DNA of 64,000 nt from Candidatus Hydrogenedentes bacterium ADurb.Bin170 (GTDB lineage Bacteria > Hydrogenedentota > Hydrogenedentia > Hydrogenedentales > CAITNO01), in contig MWCY01000004.1 of assembly GCA_002070275.1 (NCBI GenBank), forward strand, positions 1-64,000. Reading direction: 5' to 3'. Below the pieces are notes generated by a model that worked only from the letters and a program-made list of their open reading frames with translations, was not told the DNA's origin and ran no database searches. Within the stretch, counting starts at the first letter, position 1. Every line of letters starts with the position of its first letter. Both the position numbers and the translations under genes were made by a program. Of this stretch, positions 39,881 to 47,683 are shown one piece after another.

Positions 39881-40831
39881 TCAGTCAATTTGCTGTGCTT
39901 CAAGCCATCGCGTGCAATCCAGAGCAGCCATGCAACCGCTGCCTGCTGCCGTGATTGCCTGCCTGTAGATCCGGTCCTGCACATCACCACAGGCAAAGAC
40001 CCCTTCGCAATTGGTGTAAGAGCTGTCTGGTCGGGTAACGAGATAGCCTGCGTCGTCCATATCGAGCACTCCCGCGAACAAGTCTGTATTCGGTTTATGC
40101 CCGATAGCTGCAAAATATCCGACACACGCCAGTGTACGTTCTTCGCCACTTTGCGTGTCTTTCAGCACAACAGCGGACACCCCTTTTTCATCATCGCCAA
40201 GAATATCTGTTACAACAGAATTCCATTCAACTGTGATTTTGGGATGGCTGATCACACGATCACTCATGATCTTACTGGCACGAAAAGAGTCTCTCCGATG
40301 GATAACATGCACGCGCCCGGCGAAATTGGCAAGAAACAAGGCCTCTTCCGCTGCTGTATCTCCACCCCCGACCACAACGACTACATTGTTGCGGAATCGG
40401 GGAAGTGCCCCGTCACAGGTAGCGCAGGCAGAAACACCGTTATTCAGAAAGCGTTTTTCTGCATCCAGCCCGAGATATTTCGCTGTGGCACCTGTCGCCA
40501 CAATCACAGCATGGCTGCTGATTTCTGTCTCTCCGCAGAAAAGGCGCAAAGGCCTGTCGGCGAAATTCACACGTGTTACTGTTTTATATTCAAACCGCGC
40601 ACCAAAACGTTCCGCCTGTTTTTTCAGGTCAGCCATCAGTTCAGCGCCGGAAATTCCTTCCGGGTAACCTGGAAAATTTTCCACTTCCGTTGTGGTCATC
40701 AATTGACCGCCCGGAAGAATATCCTGACTGAATTCACCTTCCAGCACCACCGGTGACAGATCAGCCCGGGCAGTGTACAGCGCTGCTGTACAGGCTGCGG
40801 GACCGCCTCCGATAATCACAACTTTTTCCAT
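39881..40831 (-). CDS. trxB: Thioredoxin reductase
   Basis: TrxB transfers electrons from NADPH through FAD to thioredoxin. The 316 residues contain the FAD motif 'VIIGGGPAACTAALYTARA', a redox-active C-A-T-C pair (Cys136, Cys139), the NADPH motif 'VVVGGGDTAAEEALFL' and the second FAD motif 'GVFACGDVQDRIYRQAITAA'. Length matches the low-molecular-weight family. It begins 109 nt after the PpiD-like gene on the same strand and leads a run of closely spaced genes down to argS. Confidence 0.96.
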   Translation of the reverse strand: MEKVVIIGGGPAACTAALYTARADLSPVVLEGEFSQDILPGGQLMTTTEVENFPGYPEGISGAELMADLKKQAERFGARFEYKTVTRVNFADRPLRLFCGETEISSHAVIVATGATAKYLGLDAEKRFLNNGVSACATCDGALPRFRNNVVVVVGGGDTAAEEALFLANFAGRVHVIHRRDSFRASKIMSDRVISHPKITVEWNSVVTDILGDDEKGVSAVVLKDTQSGEERTLACVGYFAAIGHKPNTDLFAGVLDMDDAGYLVTRPDSSYTNCEGVFACGDVQDRIYRQAITAAGSGCMAALDCTRWLEAQQID

Positions 40832-40940
40832 TATCCTTACTCCTTGTTACAGAACGCCACCTCCAGGCACCTGGCAACACCCAAGTCCGGGAAAAAATCA
40901 GCTCGTCGGCGTATGCTCGGCATTCTGCAGACTTTACAGC

Positions 40941-42917
40941 CTACTTATCTTCTTCTGATCCTGATGCATCGGCAGTTTCGGCTGCTGCTGCAGCGTCCGC
41001 TCCGGCACTCTCGCCGGGCGACGAGTCTGCTGCTGAAGCGGCGGCATCCACAGGTGCAGTCTCTTTCTCAGGCTCCCGCTCTTCAATCGCATATTTTCCC
41101 CGGCTCAGCACACGATCCAACACATCGTTATTCTGCTTGTATGCCACGCTGGCAAGCATTCTTTCTCTGAGATCTTTCATGAAATCGGACATGATTTCAT
41201 ACTCGGCATTTTGGGCGAGCCGCGCTTCAATGTTTTTCAATTCATCCGAAAGAGCGGCTAATTCCTCTTCAGTTGGCTCTGTTTTTTCGACGAGCTCAAA
41301 GAACCAGGCATCGCCAAAAAAGCCCTTGATCGGACCGGCTATATCGCCGGGCAGGGCATCCTGCAAAGCAGCAACAATCTCATTGGCCTGCACATAGATC
41401 TTCTGCTGGAATAACGTATCCTTACGGGTAAAGGCCTCAGGTGTCTCTCCGGTCTCCTGAACTATGTCAGGAAATGCGCCTGCCAGGCTGTCAATTTTTA
41501 ATTTGCTTTCTTTAATCTGTTTGGCATACTCATCTATCCGTGCCAAATAAGCTTCAGAGCGTTTTTCCTGAGCAATGAAATTATCTCTGGCATCCTGTTC
41601 GACTTCCGCAAACTCAGGAATTGTACCGGGTGCCGTCTCAATGATGTGCGTAATAAACAAGTTATCCCGACCCTTGAGGACTGTCCAGGGAGTATCTTTC
41701 TGGGCAATCACTTGCGAGCGGAATGTAAACAAATCATTCATGGACAGAGGTTCTATTTCCGTACTGGTACGCCCGAAGAAGGAAGTCTGCTGCAGGGACA
41801 AACCGGCCGCTGCTGCTGCGGACGCAGCATCTTCGCCATCCTGAATTTTTTTAGCAATTTCGCCAAGTGCCTTTTCACGAATAGCAGCTTCTTCAGGAGT
41901 CATCATGGCAGGAACTACAATCTGCCTTCCGTGCACTTCTTTTTCTTCCGTATCGGGGTTGATTCGTATTTCTTCGTTTTTGAAAATATGGTACCCCAGC
42001 GGTCCCCATACAGGGTCGCTCACTGCTCCCGGTTCCAAGGCGTACAGAGCCTTCATATAGGGCGCTGCGTCCGGATTTACAGGACTCCACCCCAGATCGC
42101 TGCTGTCTTCCTCATCCTGCCCGGAATATTCTTTGGCAACAGCGACAAAATCTTCACCAGCCCGAATGCGTGCAACAAGTTCATTTGCCTGCTCCGGCAC
42201 ATCCGGAGTCAGAGAATAGGCTATAAATTCAGCCTTGTACTGTTCCGGCAGTCTGTATGCCTCCGGATTTTCGTCATAGTGCTTGCGCGCATCATCGTCG
42301 GACACCGCCACTTGCGGCTCAATTTTTGCGAACTTAACTTTAATTTTGATGTTATCGGATTTCAGCTCATTTTGTGCTTTTGCGGCGATTATCCGGTGTG
42401 CAGGCGCAGACACAGCGGAAAGATACATCTGGCGACCCACTACTTCTTCAAGTTCGTCGTAAATCTCGTTCCACCGTTCAACACTGGCTATCCATTCATT
42501 CCATATCTCATGGTTGAAAACACCGTTTTCATCCTGAAACATCCCCCATTGCTGCATCTGCTTTTCCAGAACCCGTTTGTCAACTGAAAAATTGCGCTGA
42601 GCTGCCCGGATTCTGAGCAGGGAGGCATCCACAAGCTGTTCAAGTACTGCCTGCGCCGTGCCGTCTTTATCGAGATCGGTGTAGGAAGGACGATCACCGC
42701 CCTGGCGGCTTCTTGCTTGCGCCGCAGCATCCAGCCCGCGCCTGAACTCCGATTCTTTAATGGGAACGCCGCCGACCTGCGCCAGCACCGCACTGTCGGC
42801 AGCCTGATTGCCGTGGGGCGATGTCGGTTTACCCCACATAAAAACAAAGGGTATGCCGATAAAAATAAAAATAAAAAAGAAAATTAACCGCCGATGTTTA
42901 CGCATCCAATCTTGCAT
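40941..42917 (-). CDS. PpiD/SurA-like periplasmic folding chaperone
   Basis: This 658-residue protein has a short basic N-terminus and one membrane helix ('LIFFFIFIFIGIPFVFMW', about 11-28), then an N-terminal chaperone domain and a PpiC parvulin-like domain around 205-325 ('FVAVAKEYSGQDEEDSSDLGW', 'DPVWGPLGYHIFKNEE'). A second, divergent repeat follows ('FAEVEQDARDNFIAQEKR'). The C-terminus is an alanine- and acidic-rich tail. This layout is that of PpiD, which assists exported proteins at the translocon exit. ATG 42917 has GGAG 8 nt upstream; the longer frame to 42983 lacks one. Confidence 0.88.
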   Translation of the reverse strand: MQDWMRKHRRLIFFFIFIFIGIPFVFMWGKPTSPHGNQAADSAVLAQVGGVPIKESEFRRGLDAAAQARSRQGGDRPSYTDLDKDGTAQAVLEQLVDASLLRIRAAQRNFSVDKRVLEKQMQQWGMFQDENGVFNHEIWNEWIASVERWNEIYDELEEVVGRQMYLSAVSAPAHRIIAAKAQNELKSDNIKIKVKFAKIEPQVAVSDDDARKHYDENPEAYRLPEQYKAEFIAYSLTPDVPEQANELVARIRAGEDFVAVAKEYSGQDEEDSSDLGWSPVNPDAAPYMKALYALEPGAVSDPVWGPLGYHIFKNEEIRINPDTEEKEVHGRQIVVPAMMTPEEAAIREKALGEIAKKIQDGEDAASAAAAAGLSLQQTSFFGRTSTEIEPLSMNDLFTFRSQVIAQKDTPWTVLKGRDNLFITHIIETAPGTIPEFAEVEQDARDNFIAQEKRSEAYLARIDEYAKQIKESKLKIDSLAGAFPDIVQETGETPEAFTRKDTLFQQKIYVQANEIVAALQDALPGDIAGPIKGFFGDAWFFELVEKTEPTEEELAALSDELKNIEARLAQNAEYEIMSDFMKDLRERMLASVAYKQNNDVLDRVLSRGKYAIEEREPEKETAPVDAAASAADSSPGESAGADAAAAAETADASGSEEDK

Positions 42918-43020
42918 GCCGGATTCTCCGATCCTGTAGTGTGCACAAAACGGGAAAAAAAAGAAAATACAGCGGAATGACAAAGAGAAGTCAGGGAAAC
43001 TTCTTACCGCTGCTGTCTTT

Positions 43021-43050
43021 AATGTAGCATATTTACTGTTGACACCTCAA
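43021..43050 (-). promoter_or_regulatory. Candidate promoter of the ppiD-like gene
   Basis: On the - strand TTGAGG (43050-43045) and TACATT (43026-43021) are spaced by 18 nt. The site overlaps a divergent + strand promoter whose -35 box is at 43039-43044. Confidence 0.45.
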
Positions 43051-43068
43051 CTGAGAACGGCTTAAAAA
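43039..43068 (+). promoter_or_regulatory. Candidate promoter of the UDP-glucose dehydrogenase-like gene
   Basis: A perfect TTGACA (43039-43044) is followed after 18 nt by TAAAAA (43063-43068), about 155 nt upstream of the start codon. The remaining leader (43069-43222) holds no gene. Confidence 0.5.
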
Positions 43069-43222
43069 TAGGCTGAAATTCCCTACAACGGAAAAAGGCG
43101 ATGCTTCGCCGTCCTTCTCACTCCGTTGCGAATCCTTCCTTTATACTGTTACCATATCCGGAAGTATCAGGCAGAAGTGCGCAGCGCCGTCCGGGTGCAT
43201 TTTTTCAATATCGGAGTTTTAT

Positions 43223-44524
43223 ATGAAAATAACTATTCTAGGCTGCGGATATCAGGGACTGGTTACAGGAACCTGCTTTGCTGAAAATGGACATTCGGTC
43301 GTTTGCCTTGACAAGAATCCGGCTGTAATCAATCAGTTGCAGGCGGGAAAACTCCCGATCCATGAACCGGGTCTGGAAGAGCTGATCATCCGAAATCTTG
43401 AAGAGGAGCGTTTGAGCTTTACAACAGATCTGTCGGCAGCGCTAGACGGCAGCCTCATGGTGTTTCTGTGTGTGGGCAGCCCTGCCGACCGGTTGGGGCA
43501 GGTGGACTTAAGCAATGTCCTGAGCGTTACCGAAGAGATTGCGAAAAAACGCACTGGTTATCAAATTATTGTCAACAAAAGCACCTGTCCTCCGGGCACA
43601 GCCAAAAAGATCGAAGAGATCTGGAAAATCAGACAGGCCGGGGACGTGGTGGTCAATCCTGATTTTATGAAAGAAGGCTCCGCTGTCGATGACTTCCTGC
43701 GCCCTGACCGCATTATTGTAGGATGCCGGGATGTCCGTGTTCAGGAAATGATGCGCGAACTGTACAGCCCTTTTTTGAGGACAGGCAAACCGTTTCTGGC
43801 AATGAGTCCGGAAAGCGCAGAGATGGCAAAATACGCAACCAACGCCATGCTGGCATCCCGCATCTCGCTCATGAACCAGCTGGCTGATTTATGCGAAGCA
43901 TACGACTGTGACATTGCGGACATACGGGAGGCGGTCGGTATGGACAGCCGCATCGGGCCTACTTTTCTTTTTCCCGGTATTGGCTTTGGCGGTTCAGGGC
44001 TTCCCCGCGATGTGGCGGTATGCGAACGACTCGCCCGGGAAGCGGGGCTGGAGCACGACTTACTGACCGCCATCAGCGCAGTAAACAACCGGCGGCGACA
44101 ACAATTTCTTGCAAAGATACTGGACTATTACGGCTCAAAAATAAGCAGCAAACGCCTTGCTCTTTGGGGTGTCAGTTTCAAGGCAAGAACTGATGATATC
44201 CGGGACGCACCTTCTCTGGATATTATTGAAGGATTGTGTGCCGCCGGTGCGGAAGTCGTCGTCTATGACCCGGTGGCGGGACAAAAAGTATCGGCGCGCT
44301 ACGGAAACCGCATTCAAATGGCGCCCAAGTATTACAGCGCCCTTGAAAATGCGGACGGCCTGGTTATTCTGACGGAATGGAACGAGTTCAGGCGCCCCGA
44401 TTATGCCCGCATGGCTTCGCTTCTGCGGGAGCCTGTTATCTTTGACGGGAGAAATCTGTACACGCCGGTCGTTATGCAAGAACATGGATTTAAATATTTC
44501 AGCATAGGCAGAAAATCCGTATAA
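43223..44524 (+). CDS. UDP-glucose/GDP-mannose dehydrogenase family protein lacking catalytic Cys
   Basis: This 433-residue protein has the three domains of UDP-sugar 6-dehydrogenases: NAD-binding Rossmann ('KITILGCGYQGLVTGTCFAE'), central helical domain and UDP-binding C-terminal domain. Retained are 'STCPPGT', 'EMAKYATNAMLASRISLMNQ' with the conserved Lys203 and Asn207, and Asp263. Two key positions differ. The catalytic-cysteine loop GGSCFPKD reads G-G-S-G-L-P-R-D, so Gly259 replaces Cys. The glutamate of NPEFLREG is Asp147 in 'NPDFMKEG'. Family enzymes oxidise C6 twice through a Cys thioester, so the normal reaction looks blocked. The next gene, an acyl-CoA synthetase, begins 233 nt later. 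Confidence 0.85.
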   Translation: MKITILGCGYQGLVTGTCFAENGHSVVCLDKNPAVINQLQAGKLPIHEPGLEELIIRNLEEERLSFTTDLSAALDGSLMVFLCVGSPADRLGQVDLSNVLSVTEEIAKKRTGYQIIVNKSTCPPGTAKKIEEIWKIRQAGDVVVNPDFMKEGSAVDDFLRPDRIIVGCRDVRVQEMMRELYSPFLRTGKPFLAMSPESAEMAKYATNAMLASRISLMNQLADLCEAYDCDIADIREAVGMDSRIGPTFLFPGIGFGGSGLPRDVAVCERLAREAGLEHDLLTAISAVNNRRRQQFLAKILDYYGSKISSKRLALWGVSFKARTDDIRDAPSLDIIEGLCAAGAEVVVYDPVAGQKVSARYGNRIQMAPKYYSALENADGLVILTEWNEFRRPDYARMASLLREPVIFDGRNLYTPVVMQEHGFKYFSIGRKSV

Positions 44525-44638
44525 TTATACGGCTGTTCCGCAGAAATCCCGTTGTGCCGGGCGAAGGTCGGTATTTTCTGCGTACCTGCAAGCACAGCAT
44601 TTTTCGGTGGGCGTATAAGTGGTATCTGATACACAAAT

Positions 44639-44677
44639 AAAGAAAGGACACAGCCGGACACACGGCACCCTTTCTTT
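44639..44677. other. Hairpin in the ugd-like/acyl-CoA synthetase spacer
   Basis: AAAGAAAGG (44639-44647) pairs with CCTTTCTTT (44669-44677), with an inner GCCG/CGGC stem. No T-tract follows, so termination is not certain; it may be a weak terminator or RNA structure in the 233-nt spacer. Confidence 0.45.
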
Positions 44678-44757
44678 CGTTGAGGCAATCCCCGTTAATT
44701 TGCCTTGCAAGCGGGAGGCGTGATAGTCTCATTCCACGCCAAAATTAAGGTAACTGT

Positions 44758-46335
44758 ATGGCTGAAACTAAAAGATTTCTATGGCAGTGCGTCGAGCACT
44801 GGGCGTCTGTCAAGGGAGATGCAGAAGCCCTGGTGTTTGAAGACACGCGCCTCAGCTGGGCAGAGCTGGCCCGTCAAGTGGATCAGGCTGCCCGGGCATT
44901 TCTCGCTTTAGGAGTAGGTCGCGGCGACTGTGTGGCGTGTATTTCTTCTGCCCGCCCTGAATTTGTGATATCTTTTTTAGCCGCATCAAAAATCTCCGCC
45001 CTCTGGACAGGCATATCGCCCCGATATACCGTAGGAGAAATGGGCCGTATCCTCAGAGGATGCCGCCCGACTGTACTGATCACGCAGGAACGCTATCACA
45101 ACACAAACCTGCTTGAGCGGGCTTTTACCTTCAATTTCGAACTGGCAAGCATTGAGCACATTATCCTGATTGATGGAGAGCATGGCGATGCGCCGTCTTT
45201 TCATACAATCCTGAAAAAAGACTATTCAGATACTGCATCCCTTTATGAAGAACGTCTGGCTGCGGCCTCTCCTGGTGACAATGCGCTGCTTATGTACACT
45301 TCCGGTTCTTCCGGTAATCCTAAAGGCGTACTCCACACCCATTCAAGTGTCATCAGCAATGTTTCACAGCAGCACACACTGTACAACATTCATAAAAACA
45401 GCAGGATCCTGCTTCATTTTCCAATCAACCATGTGGCAGCTGATGTTGAAATCAGCTACTGTGCTCTTTTTGCAGGCGCCACAATAGTCATGCAGCCGGA
45501 CTTTAACGCAAAAGCAAGCCTGGAGATCATCGAAAAAGAAAATATCACGGTACTGGGACAGGTTCCGGCCATGTATATCCTGCAGTTACGGGAACCGTCC
45601 TTTCATTTAACCAGATGGGATTCTGTGGAAACCTTCGTCTGGGGCGGCTCCCCTGCTTCCAAAGAGATGCTGGAGGCGTTGCACCGCATCTGCAGCCGGA
45701 CAGGTGCCATTCTGGTGACCGGATACGGTTCCACAGAATTGTGCGGTTTTGTCACGGCGACGCAAAAAAAAGCGCCTTTCCCCGTTTCAGACCAGTCTAC
45801 CGGGCCTGTCTATCCTAATTGTGAATTACGGATAGTTGACGAGCAGCGCAACCCACTCCCGCCAGGTCAGATTGGCGAAATCGCTGTTCGCGGCCCTGTT
45901 GTTATGAAAGGGTATCTGAACGAGCCGATTCAGACAGCGGCAGTTCTCGATGCTGCGGGCTGGTACTATACCCATGATTTAGGCAGTCTTGATAAGGAAG
46001 GCAATCTGACGCTGCATGGGCGGCGCACCGACATGATTAAAACAGGCGGAGAAAATATTTTTCCATTTGAAATTGAGTTGACTCTGGAATCGCATCCGCA
46101 AATACTTTTCGCCGCCATTACCGCCGTGCCGGATGATGTATTCACCGAAGTGTGCCATGCCCATGTGATGACTGTTCCAGGATCAAAGTTAACGGAGATG
46201 CAGCTGCTCAGCTGGTGCCGGGATCATCTCGCCCACTTCAAAATTCCGCAGCGTGTCTTTTTTTACGCAACCTTGCCACTGCTCCCCAATGGCAAAGTGG
46301 ACAAGTTAAAACTTGTAGAAATAAACCCGCTCTAA
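44758..46335 (+). CDS. AMP-dependent acyl-CoA synthetase/ligase
   Basis: The 525-residue adenylate-forming enzyme would activate a carboxylic acid with ATP and transfer it to CoA. Motifs in order: phosphate loop 'TSGSSGNPKGVLHTHSS' (181-197), 'GYGSTE' (322-327), the ribose Asp in 'YYTHDLG' (Asp407), 'GRRTDMIKTGGENIFPFEIE' (421-440) and the catalytic lysine in 'NGKVDK' (Lys513). The pattern resembles long-chain or aryl acid-CoA ligases; the acid cannot be named. TAAGG lies 7 nt before the ATG. Neighbours give no clear pathway: an altered UDP-sugar dehydrogenase upstream and a run of exported proteins downstream. Confidence 0.93.
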   Translation: MAETKRFLWQCVEHWASVKGDAEALVFEDTRLSWAELARQVDQAARAFLALGVGRGDCVACISSARPEFVISFLAASKISALWTGISPRYTVGEMGRILRGCRPTVLITQERYHNTNLLERAFTFNFELASIEHIILIDGEHGDAPSFHTILKKDYSDTASLYEERLAAASPGDNALLMYTSGSSGNPKGVLHTHSSVISNVSQQHTLYNIHKNSRILLHFPINHVAADVEISYCALFAGATIVMQPDFNAKASLEIIEKENITVLGQVPAMYILQLREPSFHLTRWDSVETFVWGGSPASKEMLEALHRICSRTGAILVTGYGSTELCGFVTATQKKAPFPVSDQSTGPVYPNCELRIVDEQRNPLPPGQIGEIAVRGPVVMKGYLNEPIQTAAVLDAAGWYYTHDLGSLDKEGNLTLHGRRTDMIKTGGENIFPFEIELTLESHPQILFAAITAVPDDVFTEVCHAHVMTVPGSKLTEMQLLSWCRDHLAHFKIPQRVFFYATLPLLPNGKVDKLKLVEINPL

Positions 46336-46384
46336 AGATTTTTTTAAGGAAAAGGGACTGTTGATTCCCCATAAAGGAGATCTT

Positions 46385-47563
46385 ATGAAACGCCAAATGT
46401 TTTTGAGTCTTGTGTTCGTCTGTGCTGTCGCCTTATATGGTCATGCAGCCACTTTTCAGGAAGATGTGGATTTTCTGAAGCAATACCTGGATGTAATTGT
46501 ACTCAAAAGTCCGGACGGGCAGGCACAGGTTGCTGTGGTGCCCGCTTATCAGGGCCGGGTCATGACCAGTACGGCATCCGGTGCCAACGGCCCAAGTTTC
46601 GGCTGGATTAACAGAGAACTGATTGCATCAAAAAAATTTGAGCCCCATATCAATGCCTTCGGCGGAGAAGATCGTTTCTGGCTCGGTCCTGAAGGCGGGC
46701 AGTTCTCCATCTTCTTTGAAGCCGGTGCCCCTTTCGATCTTGAGCACTGGCAAACGCCACCTGTCATTGATACGGTTGCTTATGCGGTTGTCGAGCAAAG
46801 CGATTCAGAAGTGGCTTTTGAGCACCGCGCAACCATCACAAACCGTTCGGGCAGCTCCTTTGATGTAAAGATACGGCGTGTCATCCGTCTGGCGGAAAGC
46901 CTGACGGACGAGGCGCAAAGTGTTGCTTTTGAATCGGAAAACACCATCACCAATCTGGGAGATTCAGCGTGGAACGAAGAGACAGGGATGCTGTCCATCT
47001 GGATTCTTGGCATGTTCAGTCCCTCTCCGGACGCCACGATTGTCATTCCTTTCCGGGAAGGAAGTGACGAAGCTCTTGGCGCCAAGGTCAATGACAAATA
47101 TTTTGGCAAAGTGCCTGAAGATCGACTCGTCCAGAGAGACAACGTTCTGTTTTTCAGCGCAGATGGCACCATGCGGAGTAAAATCGGAATCAGCCCCAAG
47201 CGTGCAACGGAGTGGCTCGGCAGTTATGACAGCGGCTTGCAGGCGCTGACATTGGTTCAGTACACACTGCCGGGTGACACAGATAAATACGTAAACTCCA
47301 TGTGGGAACTTCAGGAAGAGCCCTTTTCGGGTGATGCCATCAATGCTTACAATGACGGTCCGCCTGCGCCGGGGAAAAAGCCGATGGGACCCTTTTATGA
47401 ATTGGAAAGTTCTTCTCCGGCCGCATCCCTGCAGCCGGGCGAGTCCCTGACTCATATACATCGCACACAGCACCTGATCGGACCGAAAGAGGCGCTCGAG
47501 CCTCTCGCTGTCAAATATCTGAGTGCAAAACTTGATGATATTTCCTCCGCACTGCCCCGATAA
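46385..47563 (+). CDS. Secreted DUF6786-like protein
   Basis: This 392-residue protein has a Sec signal peptide (about 1-20, 'GHAATF'). The mature part is beta-rich ('VVPAYQGRVMTSTASG', 'FWLGPEGGQFSIFFEAGAP', 'ESLTHIHRTQHLIG') and resembles the DUF6786 family, which has a fold like that of aldose-epimerase/galactose-mutarotase proteins. The role is unknown; a carbohydrate-linked function is inferred from fold and neighbours only. ATG 46385 has AAAGGAG 5 nt upstream; the frame extends to a TTG at 46361 that lacks a ribosome site. It is the first of three exported-protein genes in a row. Confidence 0.75.
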   Translation: MKRQMFLSLVFVCAVALYGHAATFQEDVDFLKQYLDVIVLKSPDGQAQVAVVPAYQGRVMTSTASGANGPSFGWINRELIASKKFEPHINAFGGEDRFWLGPEGGQFSIFFEAGAPFDLEHWQTPPVIDTVAYAVVEQSDSEVAFEHRATITNRSGSSFDVKIRRVIRLAESLTDEAQSVAFESENTITNLGDSAWNEETGMLSIWILGMFSPSPDATIVIPFREGSDEALGAKVNDKYFGKVPEDRLVQRDNVLFFSADGTMRSKIGISPKRATEWLGSYDSGLQALTLVQYTLPGDTDKYVNSMWELQEEPFSGDAINAYNDGPPAPGKKPMGPFYELESSSPAASLQPGESLTHIHRTQHLIGPKEALEPLAVKYLSAKLDDISSALPR

Positions 47564-47683
47564 ATAACTGCCTGTTTTCACTGATACAAAGATACGACTG
47601 CGTTAACATAAGCCGGAGTCGATACGTTCTTACACAGAATCCCGGCTGTGCTGTACCTGCACTGTCTCACAAGGATACATTCT

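Noticed and set aside
39890-40756. 288-codon open frame on + opposite trxB
   Set aside because: Fully antisense to trxB, with no supporting signals.
40864-40875. CCAGGCACCTGG palindrome between the ppiD-like gene and trxB
   Set aside because: It is short, lacks a T-tract and has no positional support as a terminator or operator.
41646-42587. 313-codon open frame on + opposite the ppiD-like gene
   Set aside because: Antisense shadow; the - strand frame has a membrane helix, parvulin-like domain and good ribosome site.
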